This document shows positions 1 through 11,448 of a stretch of DNA of 64,000 nt, in pieces. Origin of the DNA: Vandiemenella viatica (Eukaryota > Arthropoda > Insecta > Orthoptera > Morabidae); the NCBI GenBank assembly GCA_031002005.1, contig CM061918.1, positions 38,630,947 to 38,694,946 on the forward strand, in the 5' to 3' direction. Under the pieces are notes generated by a model. That model was not told where the DNA came from and did no database searches. It saw nothing but the letters and a program-made list of their open reading frames with translations. Both the position numbers and the translations under genes were made by a program. Numbering within the stretch: position 1 is the stretch's first letter; every line of letters begins with the position of its first letter.

Positions 1-1085
1 TTTGTTATACATCAGTGATCATCCTGGAAACTTATCTGACAAAGTTAAGAGTATTTTATTTGCGGATGAAACTAATTAACTGTGAAAAAAACACCAAACA
101 GTAATCTAGAATTTAATGTAAATCAACTACTTTGTGAAGTAGCAAATTGGTTTAAGGCAAATTCATTAAAATTAAATTTTGAAAAAACACATTATTTTAG
201 GATTAAAACAAAAAATTATGCACAGCCAGGTTTACATATAAACTATAAAAATAACACAATCTTAGAAACAAAGAGTATAAAATTCCTTGGTATTAAAATA
301 GATGAGAAACTCTGTTGACACTACTCACTACTGAAGAAGTTAAGTAGTGCCAAATTTGAAATACGAACACTTTCTCTAACAGCAGATCTAGAATTAACGA
401 AACAGGTGTACTCATCATATTTTCATTCAATTATGTCATGTGGCATAATTTTTTGGGGAAACACTTCACCAGGTAAAAAAGTTTTCATAGCACAGAAAAG
501 AGCTATTAGGATGCTGTGTATTGTAAAACCAAGAACTTCTTGCAAACAACTCTTTAAAAAACTCAGTGTTCTTACAGTGACTTCTCAGAATATATATTCT
601 CTCATGTGCTTTGTCATAGATCATTTTTACCTGTTACTTCTAATTCACAGGTACACTATTTCAACAAAAAGTATACAAATAACTTGCACAAAATAGAAAC
701 ACCTCTGTCATTAGTACAAAGAAGAGTTAATTATTCTGAGATATATCTGTTCAATAAACTTCCTAAGAGTGTAGAACAGTTTGCAGATAATAAAGATGTA
801 TTTAAAGAAAAACTGAGTGATTATCTTATGGGCAACTCCTTCTATTCCATTCAAGAATTTGAACAAAACAATTAATTGTATTCAATATGACCTTTTGCAA
901 AACTCAGTTGTAAAAATTAATATTTATTTTTATTCTCTTTATTTGTCTTTGTAACGTATAATTGTTTACACTATGACTATGACTCATATGTATGTGTATT
1001 AACCATTACATGTTTCACATCCCTGAGGTCCTTCCTCAGCAGGGATCCATGTAACAAGATTGACAAATAAAATGAATAAATAAAG
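1..1085 (+). mobile_element. Jockey-like LINE, 3' end of reverse transcriptase ORF plus tail
   Basis: The window opens inside the reverse transcriptase of a non-LTR retrotransposon. A FADET variant of the catalytic FADD box lies near 60-72, followed by the thumb (NSLKLNFEKTHYF, then IKFLGIKIDEKL, about 82-318) and a C-terminal region (KRAIRMLCIVKPRTSC, then FYSIQEF before a stop near 873). The block with the conserved FYSVEEF-like end is typical of Jockey-group elements annotated as 'transposon BS' in insects. The reading frame is broken at least three times: stops near 79 and 316 and a frame change near 640. The copy is therefore dead and truncated at the window edge. A short 3' UTR with a TCCCTGAGG/CCTCAGCAGGGA hairpin ends in an AATAAA-rich tail around 1065-1085. 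Family assignment rests on recognised protein pattern; clade within the Jockey group is less sure. Confidence 0.75.
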
Positions 1086-1514
1086 GTAATAAAACAGAAA
1101 AATTCGTCAAAAGCAGCTGATCCCAAAATATTGGGAAAACGTGGTGAAGCAGTATAGTGCTGACGTGCCGTTGTCTGTCTGACACAGAAATAAGTTTCAG
1201 ACTTGAAAGTTGCACATGTTATTTGCTCATTATACCTAAAAGCAAATATAATATTTAAAATTTTGTAACATTCTATCCAGGAGGGTTTTCACAGAAACTG
1301 AAGGGTCAGCAAAAATATTTTATTTTCTATTCCAATGTGTGAGGCATAAACGTAAATGGTCTATAAGTAGACCATTCATATTTTTATTCACTTGAAAAAA
1401 GATACGATGGCATCTGTCACAGTGTTCGATTTTGGATCATTTTTGTTACCGGGTGTATGTGAAAAATGGTATTAACTGAGAACTTGAAATTTGACCTCAA
1501 TATCGACTATATTA
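1086..1514. other. Non-coding spacer, nothing recognised
   Basis: About 430 bases of AT-rich sequence between the Jockey-like tail and the TA target of the next element. I see no open frame with protein character, no inverted repeat and no similarity to other parts of the window. Confidence 0.4.
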
Positions 1515-1516
1515 TA

Positions 1517-2116
1517 CAGGGTGTTACAAAAAGGTACGGCCAAACTTTCAGGAAACATTCCTCACACACAAACAAAGAAAATATGTTATGTGGACATGTG
1601 TCCGGAAACGCTTACTTTCCATGTTAGAGCTCATTTTAGTTTCGTTAGTATGTACTGTACTGTACGGACCAATTCCATGGCCCCCACGCTCTCCTGACCT
1701 CAACCCTCTTGACTTCCATTTATGGGGGCATTTGAAAGCCCTTGTCTACGCAACCCCGGTACCAAATGTAGAGACTCTTCGTGCTCGTATTGTGGACGGC
1801 TGTGATACAATACGCCATTCTCCAGGACTGCATCAGCGCATCAGGGATTCCATGCGACGGAGGGAAGATGCATGTATCCTTGCTAACGGAGGACATTTTG
1901 AACATTTCCTGTAACAAAGTGTATGAAGTCACGCTGGTACGTTCTGTTGCTGTGTGTTTCCATTCCATATTTAATGTGATTTGAAGAGAAGTAATAAAAT
2001 CAGCTCTAACATGGAAAGTAAGCGTTTCCGGACACATGTCCACATAACATATTTTCTTTGTTTGTGTGTGAGGAATGTTTCCTGAAAGTTTGGCCGTACC
2101 TTTTTGTAACACCCTG
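1517..2116 (+). mobile_element. Tc1/mariner internal-deletion derivative with perfect 115-bp terminal inverted repeats
   Basis: The left end begins CAGGGTGTTACAAAAAGG and runs as an inverted repeat from 1517 to 1631. The reverse complement of 2002-2116 is identical over all 115 bases by eye. The element is flanked by TA on both sides (1515-1516 and 2117-2118), the target duplication of the Tc1/mariner superfamily. The 370-bp interior keeps only the C-terminal end of a transposase (separate entry), so it cannot encode an active enzyme and would move only with help in trans. Perfect repeat identity beside heavily decayed neighbours suggests a young insertion. Confidence 0.9.
1663..1914 (+). pseudogene. 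Transposase C-terminal fragment (Tc1/mariner DDE/D) inside the deletion derivative
   Basis: The peptide reads PPRSPDLNPLDFHLWGHLK, then ends ANGGHFEHFL with a stop at 1912-1914. The SPDLNPLDF block carries the third catalytic aspartate of Tc1/mariner-type DDD transposases, and HFEHFL is a usual C-terminus in this group. The helix-turn-helix DNA-binding region and the first two catalytic aspartates are missing. An open frame extends upstream to 1588, but that part is mostly the inverted repeat and is not expected to be native transposase sequence. No function is expected. Confidence 0.75.
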
Positions 2117-2118
2117 TA

Positions 2119-3049
2119 TACTTAAACAACAAATACTATAAACATTTATATCTAGTATACTTCACAAGTTGAGAGGGAAATAAACAAAATTATCCCCCCC
2201 TCCCCCCAGGTTACTTTACTATATACGCCCCATGCGAAAGTTCTGCGAATTGATATACGATAAATAACAGGTTTGGAGGTTTGTAAAGGATGAAAGAAGA
2301 GTAGGATCATTTGTAGCAATTGTTCACTTTTGAACAAAACAAAACACTTACGTCTCACGAAACAATTAGAAACAAAAATATCCGAATAACTCCTAACTTT
2401 AGCAAACACAGTTTATCAATATCTCTGGTATATAAGGTGTTGCTATATAGCGGTATGGCGATATCTCCTTAGGAAGCGTCCATCAACTACGTCGCTTGGT
2501 CTGTGGGCCAGGTAGGTTTGGCTGGTAAACTACGCTGGGCTTAGGGTGCCAGAAGGCCGGGAAATCCGGGAATGTCCCGGAATTTTGTTTCTGGTCCGTG
2601 TCCAGAAATTATCCGTTGCTGTTCCAGAATTCCCGTATACTAGTTTCTTTCTCAAACTAAATTCACCATGGTGGCCTAGAGGCCCAGCCAAGTATGTCGA
2701 CTAGCAGCGGGAGGATGGAATGTACAAAAAATTTGAGCTTTTGTCCCTTGACGCCATCCAACGCCCAGCAGATGGGTCATCGGCTGGGAATACCACTGTA
2801 AGCAGACTTGGCTCCAATGGAAAAATGGTAATTGCACTGAGATCTTGATAATCACCCTAAGAAGTGTCGTATTGATAAACAAAACCTGTCGCCCCAGAGA
2901 TTCTCATCGCCCCACTGCGCGCAGTGAAAGGACATCTAACAACCCCTGAGAACTGATATATTGAAACTACTGTATTTCACGTTCATTGTTTAATTGAAAT
3001 TGAAAGGAATTGTTGTAATAAATGTCAGTGCAAACGTACGTGAAACGGT
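2119..3049. other. Non-coding spacer with C-rich and GC-rich patches
   Basis: No gene seen. It contains a poly-C tract near 2192-2209 and a small GC-rich patch at 2555-2590 with the palindrome CCGGGAATGTCCCGG. Short open frames on both strands have no recognisable protein pattern. Confidence 0.35.
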
Positions 3050-4255
3050 GTTGCCAACCTGTAGAAATGGACAAGGGAGGCCAAATTGATAGTGTAGCAC
3101 TAGATCTGTCTAAGGCGTTGACAGAGTAAGCCATAAAATGGAAGTAAATAAGGTAAAAACCATTGGAGTGGATAAGAAAGTCATTTGCTGGGTAGAAGAA
3201 TTTTTAAAAGGTAGAAAACAGAAAGTTAGGGTAGGAAATGTAATATCAAAAGAAGTGGAAGTAAAAATGGGTGTGCCACAGGGTAGCGTATTGGGACCAT
3301 TGCTATTCATTATTCTAATGAATAATTGTGTTGATTGTTTACTATCTGTAATTAGATTGTTTGCAGATGACATAATGCTGTATAAAAGAATCAAAACGAT
3401 AGAGGATTGTAAACAGTTGCAGGGTGATCTGGACAGGATATCTAATGGGGTTGGTAAACATGGAATGAATATAAATGCAAAGAAGAGTCAGCTTATTAGA
3501 TACACAACAAAACACAAAAGGTTAATTATGAATATAAGGTGGGGAAAGAATTGCTTGCTGAAGACTTGAAATGTAAATATCTTGGAATTACTTTTGATAA
3601 CAAACTTAACTGGGCAGGACACATAGGACAGGTGGTAGGAAAAGGTTTCAAAGTTCTGCACTTGTTGGAGAGAGTGATGAGGGGATGTACGAGAGAAGTC
3701 AAGGAATTGGGTTACAAAACTTTGGTCAGACCATTGCTCGAATATGGTAGTGTAGTATGGGACCCTCATTTTACGTATCAAATACAGGAGTTGGAGAGGG
3801 TGCAAAGATGGGCTGCTAGATTTGTTTCTGGAAATTATCGCAGAAGCAATCAGTGACGGATATGATAAAGGAGCTGGAATGGGATTCATTGCAAGACAGG
3901 AGGAGGATGAGGAGGGTCATGGGAGTGTACAGGGCGTATACTGGTGATGAGGCATGGAAAGATATTGCAATAGGTATGAAAAGTAGTGCATGGAAGGGAA
4001 AAGATGACCATGACCACAAGCTGGCACTCGATTTCAGGCACAAGGGTGTGGGAAGATTCTCTTTTTAGGTAAGGGTGTCAGGGATTGGAATGAGTTACCA
4101 AGAGAAATGATGAATAATTTACCGAAAACTTTGAAGGAATTTAAAGATAAAATTTGTAGAGGGCAATGTAGGTGGGTGCAGGATAGGGGGAAGATGGGTG
4201 TGTAGGGAAATTGCCACCGGAGCCTGTGCTCCATTGCAATTAAAAAAAAAAAAAT
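3050..4255 (+). mobile_element. LINE-A copy 1: 5'-truncated non-LTR retrotransposon with reverse transcriptase
   Basis: This is the most complete + strand copy of a LINE family found at least eight times in this window (called LINE-A here). In order: palm motif ALDLSKA (about 3096-3118), RT block GVPQGSVLGPLLFIILM (about 3271-3321), catalytic FADDIMLY (about 3361-3384), thumb KCKYLGITFDNKLNWAGHI, then the C-terminal block ARFVSGNYRR. The 3' UTR reads GGGAAATTGCCACCGGAGCC, then CTCCATTGCAATTA and a poly-A stretch. The frame is broken near 3117, 3526, 3856 and 4067. RT architecture is of the Jockey/CR1/L2 type; I cannot fix the clade. The same 3' end recurs at 8.8, 10.7, 22.0, 24.2 and 35.8 kb. 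Confidence 0.85.
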
Positions 4256-4450
4256 TAAATTAAAGTAAAATCCCAATTCCACTTCTCAATAATTGAATAA
4301 TAATAATAATTTTGTTAAGAGAATAATTAAAATAAAAAAGTAATTTTATTTTAAAAGAAGGAATACAAGCTGTACGCTTCACCCTTAAATCAGAGGAATT
4401 GAAATTGACAGGAAAATACTCTTCGAATTATTTTGAAAATTCTAGATGCA

Positions 4451-5450
4451 NNNNNNNNNNNNNNNNNNNNNNNNNNNNNNNNNNNNNNNNNNNNNNNNNN
4501 NNNNNNNNNNNNNNNNNNNNNNNNNNNNNNNNNNNNNNNNNNNNNNNNNNNNNNNNNNNNNNNNNNNNNNNNNNNNNNNNNNNNNNNNNNNNNNNNNNNN
4601 NNNNNNNNNNNNNNNNNNNNNNNNNNNNNNNNNNNNNNNNNNNNNNNNNNNNNNNNNNNNNNNNNNNNNNNNNNNNNNNNNNNNNNNNNNNNNNNNNNNN
4701 NNNNNNNNNNNNNNNNNNNNNNNNNNNNNNNNNNNNNNNNNNNNNNNNNNNNNNNNNNNNNNNNNNNNNNNNNNNNNNNNNNNNNNNNNNNNNNNNNNNN
4801 NNNNNNNNNNNNNNNNNNNNNNNNNNNNNNNNNNNNNNNNNNNNNNNNNNNNNNNNNNNNNNNNNNNNNNNNNNNNNNNNNNNNNNNNNNNNNNNNNNNN
4901 NNNNNNNNNNNNNNNNNNNNNNNNNNNNNNNNNNNNNNNNNNNNNNNNNNNNNNNNNNNNNNNNNNNNNNNNNNNNNNNNNNNNNNNNNNNNNNNNNNNN
5001 NNNNNNNNNNNNNNNNNNNNNNNNNNNNNNNNNNNNNNNNNNNNNNNNNNNNNNNNNNNNNNNNNNNNNNNNNNNNNNNNNNNNNNNNNNNNNNNNNNNN
5101 NNNNNNNNNNNNNNNNNNNNNNNNNNNNNNNNNNNNNNNNNNNNNNNNNNNNNNNNNNNNNNNNNNNNNNNNNNNNNNNNNNNNNNNNNNNNNNNNNNNN
5201 NNNNNNNNNNNNNNNNNNNNNNNNNNNNNNNNNNNNNNNNNNNNNNNNNNNNNNNNNNNNNNNNNNNNNNNNNNNNNNNNNNNNNNNNNNNNNNNNNNNN
5301 NNNNNNNNNNNNNNNNNNNNNNNNNNNNNNNNNNNNNNNNNNNNNNNNNNNNNNNNNNNNNNNNNNNNNNNNNNNNNNNNNNNNNNNNNNNNNNNNNNNN
5401 NNNNNNNNNNNNNNNNNNNNNNNNNNNNNNNNNNNNNNNNNNNNNNNNNN
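4451..5450. other. Assembly gap of exactly 1000 N
   Basis: All 1000 positions are N. The round number suggests a placeholder length used in scaffolding. Open frames reported across it are artefacts. Real content, possibly including further exons of the gene at 10-14 kb, cannot be judged. Confidence 0.99.
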
Positions 5451-6067
5451 TTAGGGTGTCACAATAATCAGTATATCTCTGGTGTGGGGACACACATGTA
5501 TTGTAATCAACTTGACTCATAGCACATAAACTGAACCACATTAACTGAGTTCATCAAATTGTTCACTGCTAATGCAATAGTTCTCATTAAATAGTTGCTT
5601 GGCTAAGCACAGGGAGAGATGAAAAACTACATAGTTATGTTCATAATTTGCCAACTTGTATTGGCCAGGAATCGCAAACAGGCCATCGAGAAAAACACCT
5701 TTATAACAGTGATGAATGGATTAGTATATTACTATTCACATATTGTCTTCATCCAATCCATAAAAAATAATCCTCAGAGAAGCACTGATTAAGTATACAA
5801 TACTTGTTGAGGATGTCTTTTCTGAAACATATCTGCCACACATTTAACAGACATGTATGTGGTGTACCGAGTGCACGCACTATTCCTGGCAGGTCCTTCC
5901 AAAGTAGATTGTCTGTTGAAGCTGGTCACTGCAAGGGCATGTCTCTATTTTTTTACTTAATTTCTGTGTTGATATTGAGATAGATAAATAGTAGATAATG
6001 TATCTTGCGGTTTAGATGGTAAGAAAGAGAAGGAACTCCATACAATAATTGTTTTTCCTCTCCAGTT
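5451..6067. other. Non-coding spacer, nothing recognised
   Basis: AT-rich sequence after the gap without long frames, repeats or motifs that I can support. Confidence 0.35.
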
Positions 6068-6069
6068 TA

Positions 6070-6575
6070 CAGTAGGTGGCCAAATTATTATACTCGTTTG
6101 AAAAAAAAACATTGTTTCGTGTGTTATTATACATTTAATCTACTAATAGACCTATGATATCATTTTTATTGTTATCTTTATAGGTTTAATGAATTAAGGA
6201 AAAATAAATAAAACATAATTTAGCATAGGAATTATGTTATATTAATAGAAAAAATATTAATCAATATTTAGTGAATCCTCCCTTTTGAGCAATCACGTTT
6301 TGTAGATGCTGCGGCATGCTGGCAATGCACTTTTTGGAAATTTCTTGTAATTCAGGTGTTCTGTGCCATGCCATATTTTCTATTAATTCTTTTTTATTAG
6401 TAATAATTTTATCCTTGCAAATTTCTTTTTTTAGCGCCGCCCAGACATTCTCAATAGGGTTAAGGTCTGGCGAATTTCCAGGCCAATCCAAGAGGGTTAT
6501 TTTTTCGTCTTTTAAAAACTTCATGACTTTTTTTGCTTTATGACCTATTGAGTATAATAATTTGGCCACCCACTG
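6070..6575 (-). mobile_element. Tc1-like element, internally deleted (506 bp), with transposase C-terminus
   Basis: Inverted repeats start CAGTAGGTGGCCAAATTATT at 6070-6095 and are matched 25 of 26 by the reverse complement of 6550-6575. TA lies on each flank (6068-6069, 6576-6577). Between them, on the - strand, is the last third of a Tc1 transposase with DWPGNSPDLNPIENVW, which holds the third acidic residue (E) of a DDE triad, running to a stop near 6261-6263. The frame stays open past the inverted repeat to 6695, but that extra N-terminal part is flanking DNA. The N-terminal DNA-binding half and first two catalytic residues are deleted. Confidence 0.85.
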
Positions 6576-6857
6576 TACATTGCTTCGAAATAATATTGCC
6601 AAGAATTTTGGAGCAACTGTAATGCTAATTAAATATTTATTTCGGTTGCTGAAATTATCCCCTGTATGGGTGATGCCAATATTTTTACCTGTCATATGGA
6701 TTATTGCCTTTCAGCAACAAAACTGTAAATTAATAAGTTGTATGTTAATTTTTTAGAAATAAGGATTTAGAATGGAGGTTTTATTGCTTATCACAGATGT
6801 AATCGATACTCAAGAAAATGATATGTAAACTGTTGACTAGCAGTATATCTTAACATA

Positions 6858-8162
6858 CAAGGTATGTCCCAAAAGTAATGCATCATATTTAAAAAAAATA
6901 TGTATAAATTCCTCAGATAGGTAAAACAACATAAAATTCTTCAAGGTATGACTCTTCTGCGTCAATACATTTTTGCTAGCGCGATTTCCTTGCCTCATAT
7001 GCTCCCAGCATGTCCTCGTGGAGAAATCCCATAGAGCCCTCATCGTACTTGCTTTGATGTTGTCCAAAGTCTTGAAATGCGTTCCTTTCATGAATCTTTT
7101 CAGCTGGGGGAACAAAATGAAGTCCACTAGGACAAGGTCGGGATTATAGGGTGGCTGTTGCAGCATTGCCACACTGATGCAGGTCAGGTAATCTGTGACT
7201 ACAAAGGCAGTGTGGGCTGGCGGTTGTCGTGGTGATGCTTCCATGAAGCGCTGATTTCCTTTTGGATGCAGGTGATCTGTTGTTCAGCCTCTGGAGCACT
7301 TGTTTGTAGAACTTGATATTTACGGTTTGTCCAGGAGGTATGAACTTATTGTGTACTACCCTCTTTGTGTCAAAAAAACAATGAGTATGACTTTCAAGCA
7401 TGATTTGCTCATGCAAGCCTTCTTGGGGCACGGAGAGTGTTCTACTCCACACTCTCTCTCTTTGTTTCCGGATCATACTTGAAGATCCTTGTCTCATCCC
7501 CAGTGATAAAATTGTCCAAAAAATTAGGATGATCTGCACAGAGTTGCACGAGTTCTTCACACTCTTCCACTCGATTCTGTTTTTGTACATCGGTCAAACG
7601 TTTTGGGACAAATTTGAACAAACCTTGTATTTGAGCAAATCTTCAGATATGATCCAGTGAACCAGTCATTTTTGGTATGTTCAAGACATTAACTTAACAT
7701 TCATTTGAAAGTCAGAATTCATCAACTGGCGTACAAAAGTCACGCTATTGCAGTTTCACAACGTTGAAGGGTGTCCTTGGAGAGCTTTGGCAGTGACCTC
7801 CTCCCAGCCTTCTTTGAACATCTTGTACCATCTGTTTGACTTTGATCTGGACATGCAATCATCACTGAAGGCTTGCTGAAGCACCTTGAAAGTTTTCTGT
7901 GGCAACTTGTTCAGCTTCATGCAAAACTTGATTGCTTAGCTTTGATTCAATGTTTTCTCCATTGTAAGTATGACGCGAATACTACGCAGGAGCTCATGAA
8001 TTGACACGTTCTGACCTCCCCAGGGCATCGAGACAACTAAGTGCAGAACTGTTGGAAAGCTAAACGTCCCCACACCATATCCAAACTGATCTGACTGCTC
8101 TGCGACACATAGTTAAGTCAAAAATGAATAAATGTGACACATTACTTTTGGGATAGACCTCA
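6858..8162 (-). mobile_element. Decayed full-length mariner element
   Basis: Imperfect inverted repeats (left CAAGGTATGTCCCAAAAGTA at 6858; right end read inwards TGAGGTCTATCCCAAAAGTA from 8162) are flanked by TA at 6856-6857 and 8163-8164. The length, 1305 bp, is the normal size for a mariner. On the - strand, degraded pieces of a DD34D transposase are seen: VNIKFYKQVLQRL (about 7270-7320), PAHTAFVVTDYL (about 7190-7225) and PPYNPDLVLVDFILFPQLK (about 7080-7140), the last holding the third catalytic aspartate. Frameshifts separate these pieces, so this is an inactive copy. Confidence 0.8.
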
Positions 8163-8361
8163 TACATTTGACAGAGCCTGTAGAATTTTTTCTCTGCCAT
8201 TTCTAAAATATACTTTTCATCACCTTCTGTGTCTCCTTAAGTGGAATACATTTACTTATTGGGAAAGAATCTTTGTGTGCAGAACATATTGCTCTGGTGC
8301 CTCATACAAATATAGTGATAGTTAATAATATGGGAGTCATGAAAGGCATAGTAAGTTATAA

Positions 8362-9922
8362 CTAGACATTAGATTTTAGGCATAAATCTAATTCTTTTTC
8401 CCCAGTTGAGGAACATGAAATAATATCATATATATACGATTTATGGACATTTGTGACCTATATTTGTAATCTAATTTTGTCAAGCGTTTACTTCCAACAA
8501 TTGTATGTATGGGGTCATAGTTGCCCGGTCCCTGTTTGCTATTAATTGCCTATACGCTGCGGTGAGCCGTGTATACTTGTAAAGTAACAGTATGACCAAG
8601 GTACTGATCTCCAAATCTTCTTTAATTAGGCAGTGGGGTAACTAGTATCTCAATTTCTCAACGGATGGGAATACTGTGTATTGTTACATGTGGAACAAAC
8701 AGATGAGTAAATAGTAACAATACGTTGATTAATTTTCAAATATTGAAGAATAATTTACCAAAAATGGTGAAAAAATTTAAAGTTGTAATTTGTAGAGGGC
8801 AAAAGGAGGGGGGTACAGGAAAGGGGGAAAATGGCTGCATAGGGAATTTGCCACTGGAGCTTGCACTCCATTGTAATTAAATTATGATACTAACAATACC
8901 TTAAGAATGTAATTGGCATCCATGTAGGCTTATTAAGCATTTTATGAAAAATATGACGGGCCTTCTTCCACAGTATCATAAACTTAATCTTCGCTTCTGG
9001 ACACCGGACAGAAATTTAAATAGTAAAGCAAGCCCAGGATTTTCTTGATGTCCGTCTAGTAGCCCTGTTATTGTGCCTATATGCAGCTACTAGTTCAAAA
9101 CTTAAAATGTAAAGATCTCGAACTTCCTAAGGCTCCTGCTGCTTCCCCTAGGATTCACGGAGTTAGAGCTCCACATTTCCACTACAACCATTGGTACTAG
9201 AAGGATGGGACGGGGTTAGCGCAATGCCCTGGCTGTTCTTTACGTCCCTGTGGAGTTTCCTCCATGGTACTCATCCGATAGCAGGCAGAGTGGGGCTGAG
9301 GAGCCATTCTGAAGTTTAGCTTCGGGGAAAATTTATCCGCTTCATAGAGGATCGTCCTGGCCACAGTCATGTGATTTACCGCCTCAATTGTGATGCATTG
9401 CTAAACAATCTAAAAGTGGAATTTAAATATATGGTGCAGCTTGGTTGTTCAAAATAAATGCGTTTTTGTAAATTGTGAACTTTACAATCTGAGGATATTA
9501 ACAACTATCTGCATTGGAAATTTCACTATCTATTTATGAATAATACAATAAAAATAGTAATATATATATATATAATAAACTATGTACATGTGAACATACT
9601 AATTTTTGTATCAGTAAATTTGTATTCCAAATTTATTTCTCCATCAGTAGAAAATATGTGAAAAATGCACAGTTTTATTGATTTTAAATAATCCCAGCCA
9701 GCTGAAACCAATTAAATTCAATAATGTTCTGCTGAATTACACTTCTCAATGTTACATTATAATTTAATGAATGTTTATTGATAATATTTAGAGAAACATA
9801 ACCACAATTTTGACATTTTAAGAACCTATTTTAAATTAAAATAGAGCCTATTTTGCATTGAAAGAAAGCTTATTTTAGGCACCTAAAATAAGATTTTTAG
9901 AACCTAAAATTCCGAGGTCTAG
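8362..9922. mobile_element. Possible non-autonomous hAT-like element with imperfect inverted ends
   Basis: The left end CTAGACATTAGATTTTAGGC (8362) and the right end read inwards, CTAGACCTCGGAATTTTAGG (from 9922), resemble each other, and both are bordered by TTATAA (8356-8361 and 9923-9928). Near the right end is an exact hairpin, CTTATTTTAGG / CCTAAAATAAG (9869-9879, 9882-9892). No transposase frame is visible. A LINE-A 3' end sits inside at 8735-8885. The bordering hexamer is itself palindromic, so it cannot be told whether it is target duplication or part of the repeat. A chance pairing remains possible. Confidence 0.45.
8735..8885 (+). mobile_element. LINE-A 3'-end fragment
   Basis: Only the last 150 bases of LINE-A: the codons around NNLPKMVKKFK, the purine-rich stretch, then GGGAATTTGCCACTGGAGC and CTCCATTGTAATTAAATTA. 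It matches the 3' end of the copies at 4.1, 22.0 and (inverted) 35.8 kb and is a typical short 5'-truncated LINE insertion. Confidence 0.7.
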
Positions 9923-10139
9923 TTATAATGTAAGAAATTGTATCCCGAGTTCGTATTTATGGAATTAAGTTTCTTCGTTGGCTCTTGTTAGATATTGGCT
10001 GTCTTTCCATACTCCTACATTTTGCACACGTCCTAGTATATTAAAATGCCCATTAGATGGCCTTTCAGCGGTTTTGGGTTGCTTGCTGTACAGTACAACT
10101 TTCTTCATAAAATATTGTTTGTTATATTTTTTCTGACAG

Positions 10140-10295
10140 GTGGCTGCTGAGATTGAAGCTGAGCTGATGTGGGGTTTGCTCCAGCCCTCACTGTTGTCTG
10201 GAGAGGCCGGATATTACCTCACCGCACTCAGCTCTGCCGTACACGTTCTCAAGAGCTTCCGCAGGTCTACACCGTCTGCCACTGGTTGCCCACAG
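10140..10295 (+). CDS. spri: Sprint/RIN homologue, exon encoding the end of the VPS9 domain
   Basis: This 52-codon exon encodes the C-terminal part of a VPS9 (Rab5 guanine-nucleotide exchange) domain. It contains AELMWGLLQPSLLSGEAGYY followed by LTALSSAVHVLKSF, closely like the L.PSLL.GEGGYYLT block that closes the VPS9 domain in human RIN1/2/3 and Drosophila sprint. The acceptor TTTTTTCTGACAG precedes 10140 and a GTATAT donor follows 10295; both borders are phase 0. RIN proteins bind activated Ras through an RA domain and activate Rab5 on endosomes, linking receptor signalling to endocytosis. The exons for the SH2 domain and the VPS9 core must lie upstream, perhaps in or beyond the 1-kb gap; I did not find them. 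Open reading continues into the intron to 10430, but that part is LINE-A debris. Confidence 0.85.
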
Positions 10296-10319
10296 GTATA
10301 TAATACTCTGTTGTCTTGT

Positions 10320-10770
10320 GTCGAAATTACCATGTTATATAACAGGATTAAAATGGAAGGGGTTCGAGGAACATGCAATGAAGGTGAATGCCAAAGAGTC
10401 AGCTTATTAGTTGCACAAATAGAAAAATAATGGTTTAGTATAGTATAGTTTAGTATGGAGGAGGAATTGCTTGGAACATCATTTGATAGTAAACCTGGTT
10501 TGGCAGCCGGTAAAGAGAGGTTTTGTAATCCTGTATGAACTGAAGAGAGTGACGAGGAGAAGTATCAAAGAATGATGGAAATTAATTTACAAAATTCTTA
10601 ATCAGATCATTACTTGAGTATGATGTGGTTATATGGGAGATAAGTTGGGAGAGGTGCAAAGAATAGCAGCTATAAAAAGATTTAAAATAAAAGTTTTGAA
10701 AATGGGGAAGAAGGTGAGTAGGGAAATTGCCACCAGAGCATTCGCTCAGTCGCAGTTAAATTATTTTAAA
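10320..10770 (+). mobile_element. LINE-A remnant in the first visible spri intron
   Basis: A strongly decayed and internally deleted LINE-A copy. Recognisable pieces are the stretch around ATAACAGGATTAAAATGG, GCCAAAGAGTCAGCTTATTA, the region GAGTATGATGTGG, and the 3' end GGGAAATTGCCACCAGAGC then CAGTTAAATTA. It lies in the intron between the VPS9 and RA exons (10296-11448), in the same orientation as the host gene. Confidence 0.7.
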
Positions 10771-11448
10771 AAATGCAGTCGATGAGGGATGGTGAAATAA
10801 GATCTCGGCTAGTAAATTGTTTGGATATAAAAACATACACACACTTTAAAATATTTTTTTATAAAACACCCTCATCATTTAAAAAGTGAGATATATGGCA
10901 AGAGTAAAGAATGTGGTAGGTCTGGATGTGTGCACATCTTTTCCCTTGCCATATGTATCACCTCTTACATGATTGAGGTGTTTTGTAGGAACATTGGAAA
11001 GTGCGTTTGTATTTTAGAGTTTGCCCTGGTCCTCCTGTGGTAGCCTTCCTTATTTTCATTGCTTACAGTATCTTCATTGTCACTATTATCCAATTGTTAA
11101 ATTGTTTTAATCTTTATCATCAAACTAAGGTATTCATTTAGCTAATAAACTTAAGTTTATATACCCTTCTGCATAGATTTTTTTTTAAAGCCAAATGATA
11201 CAAACAAAAGAAGTTTCATGTCTTACATACAAAGTAATATCACATATTTTGGTACTTTTTCCTATAAGTAAAGTTATTTTTTATTTATTTTCTGCAGGTA
11301 AATAGGTAATTTTCTAAAATCTGGAGGTTTGTTAATAGTTGCATGGTCAATTCATAGCCTAGTAATAAGTTTTATTCAATAGATCAGCGAGATATTATCA
11401 CATAAGCAGTTACAGTACACATAGCACTGTGTGATGTTTGCCATGCAG

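Noticed and set aside
4390..5541. Open frames of 344-383 codons
   Set aside because: They run through 1000 N and consist almost wholly of undetermined residues.
6576..6695. N-terminal 40 codons of the open frame over the Tc1-like element
   Set aside because: They lie outside the right inverted repeat and TA target site, so they are flanking DNA.
9190..9420. Possible second tRNA-type SINE (GGTTAGCGCAATGCCCTGGC)
   Set aside because: An A-box-like string only; no B box and no match to the SINE body at 55.9 kb.
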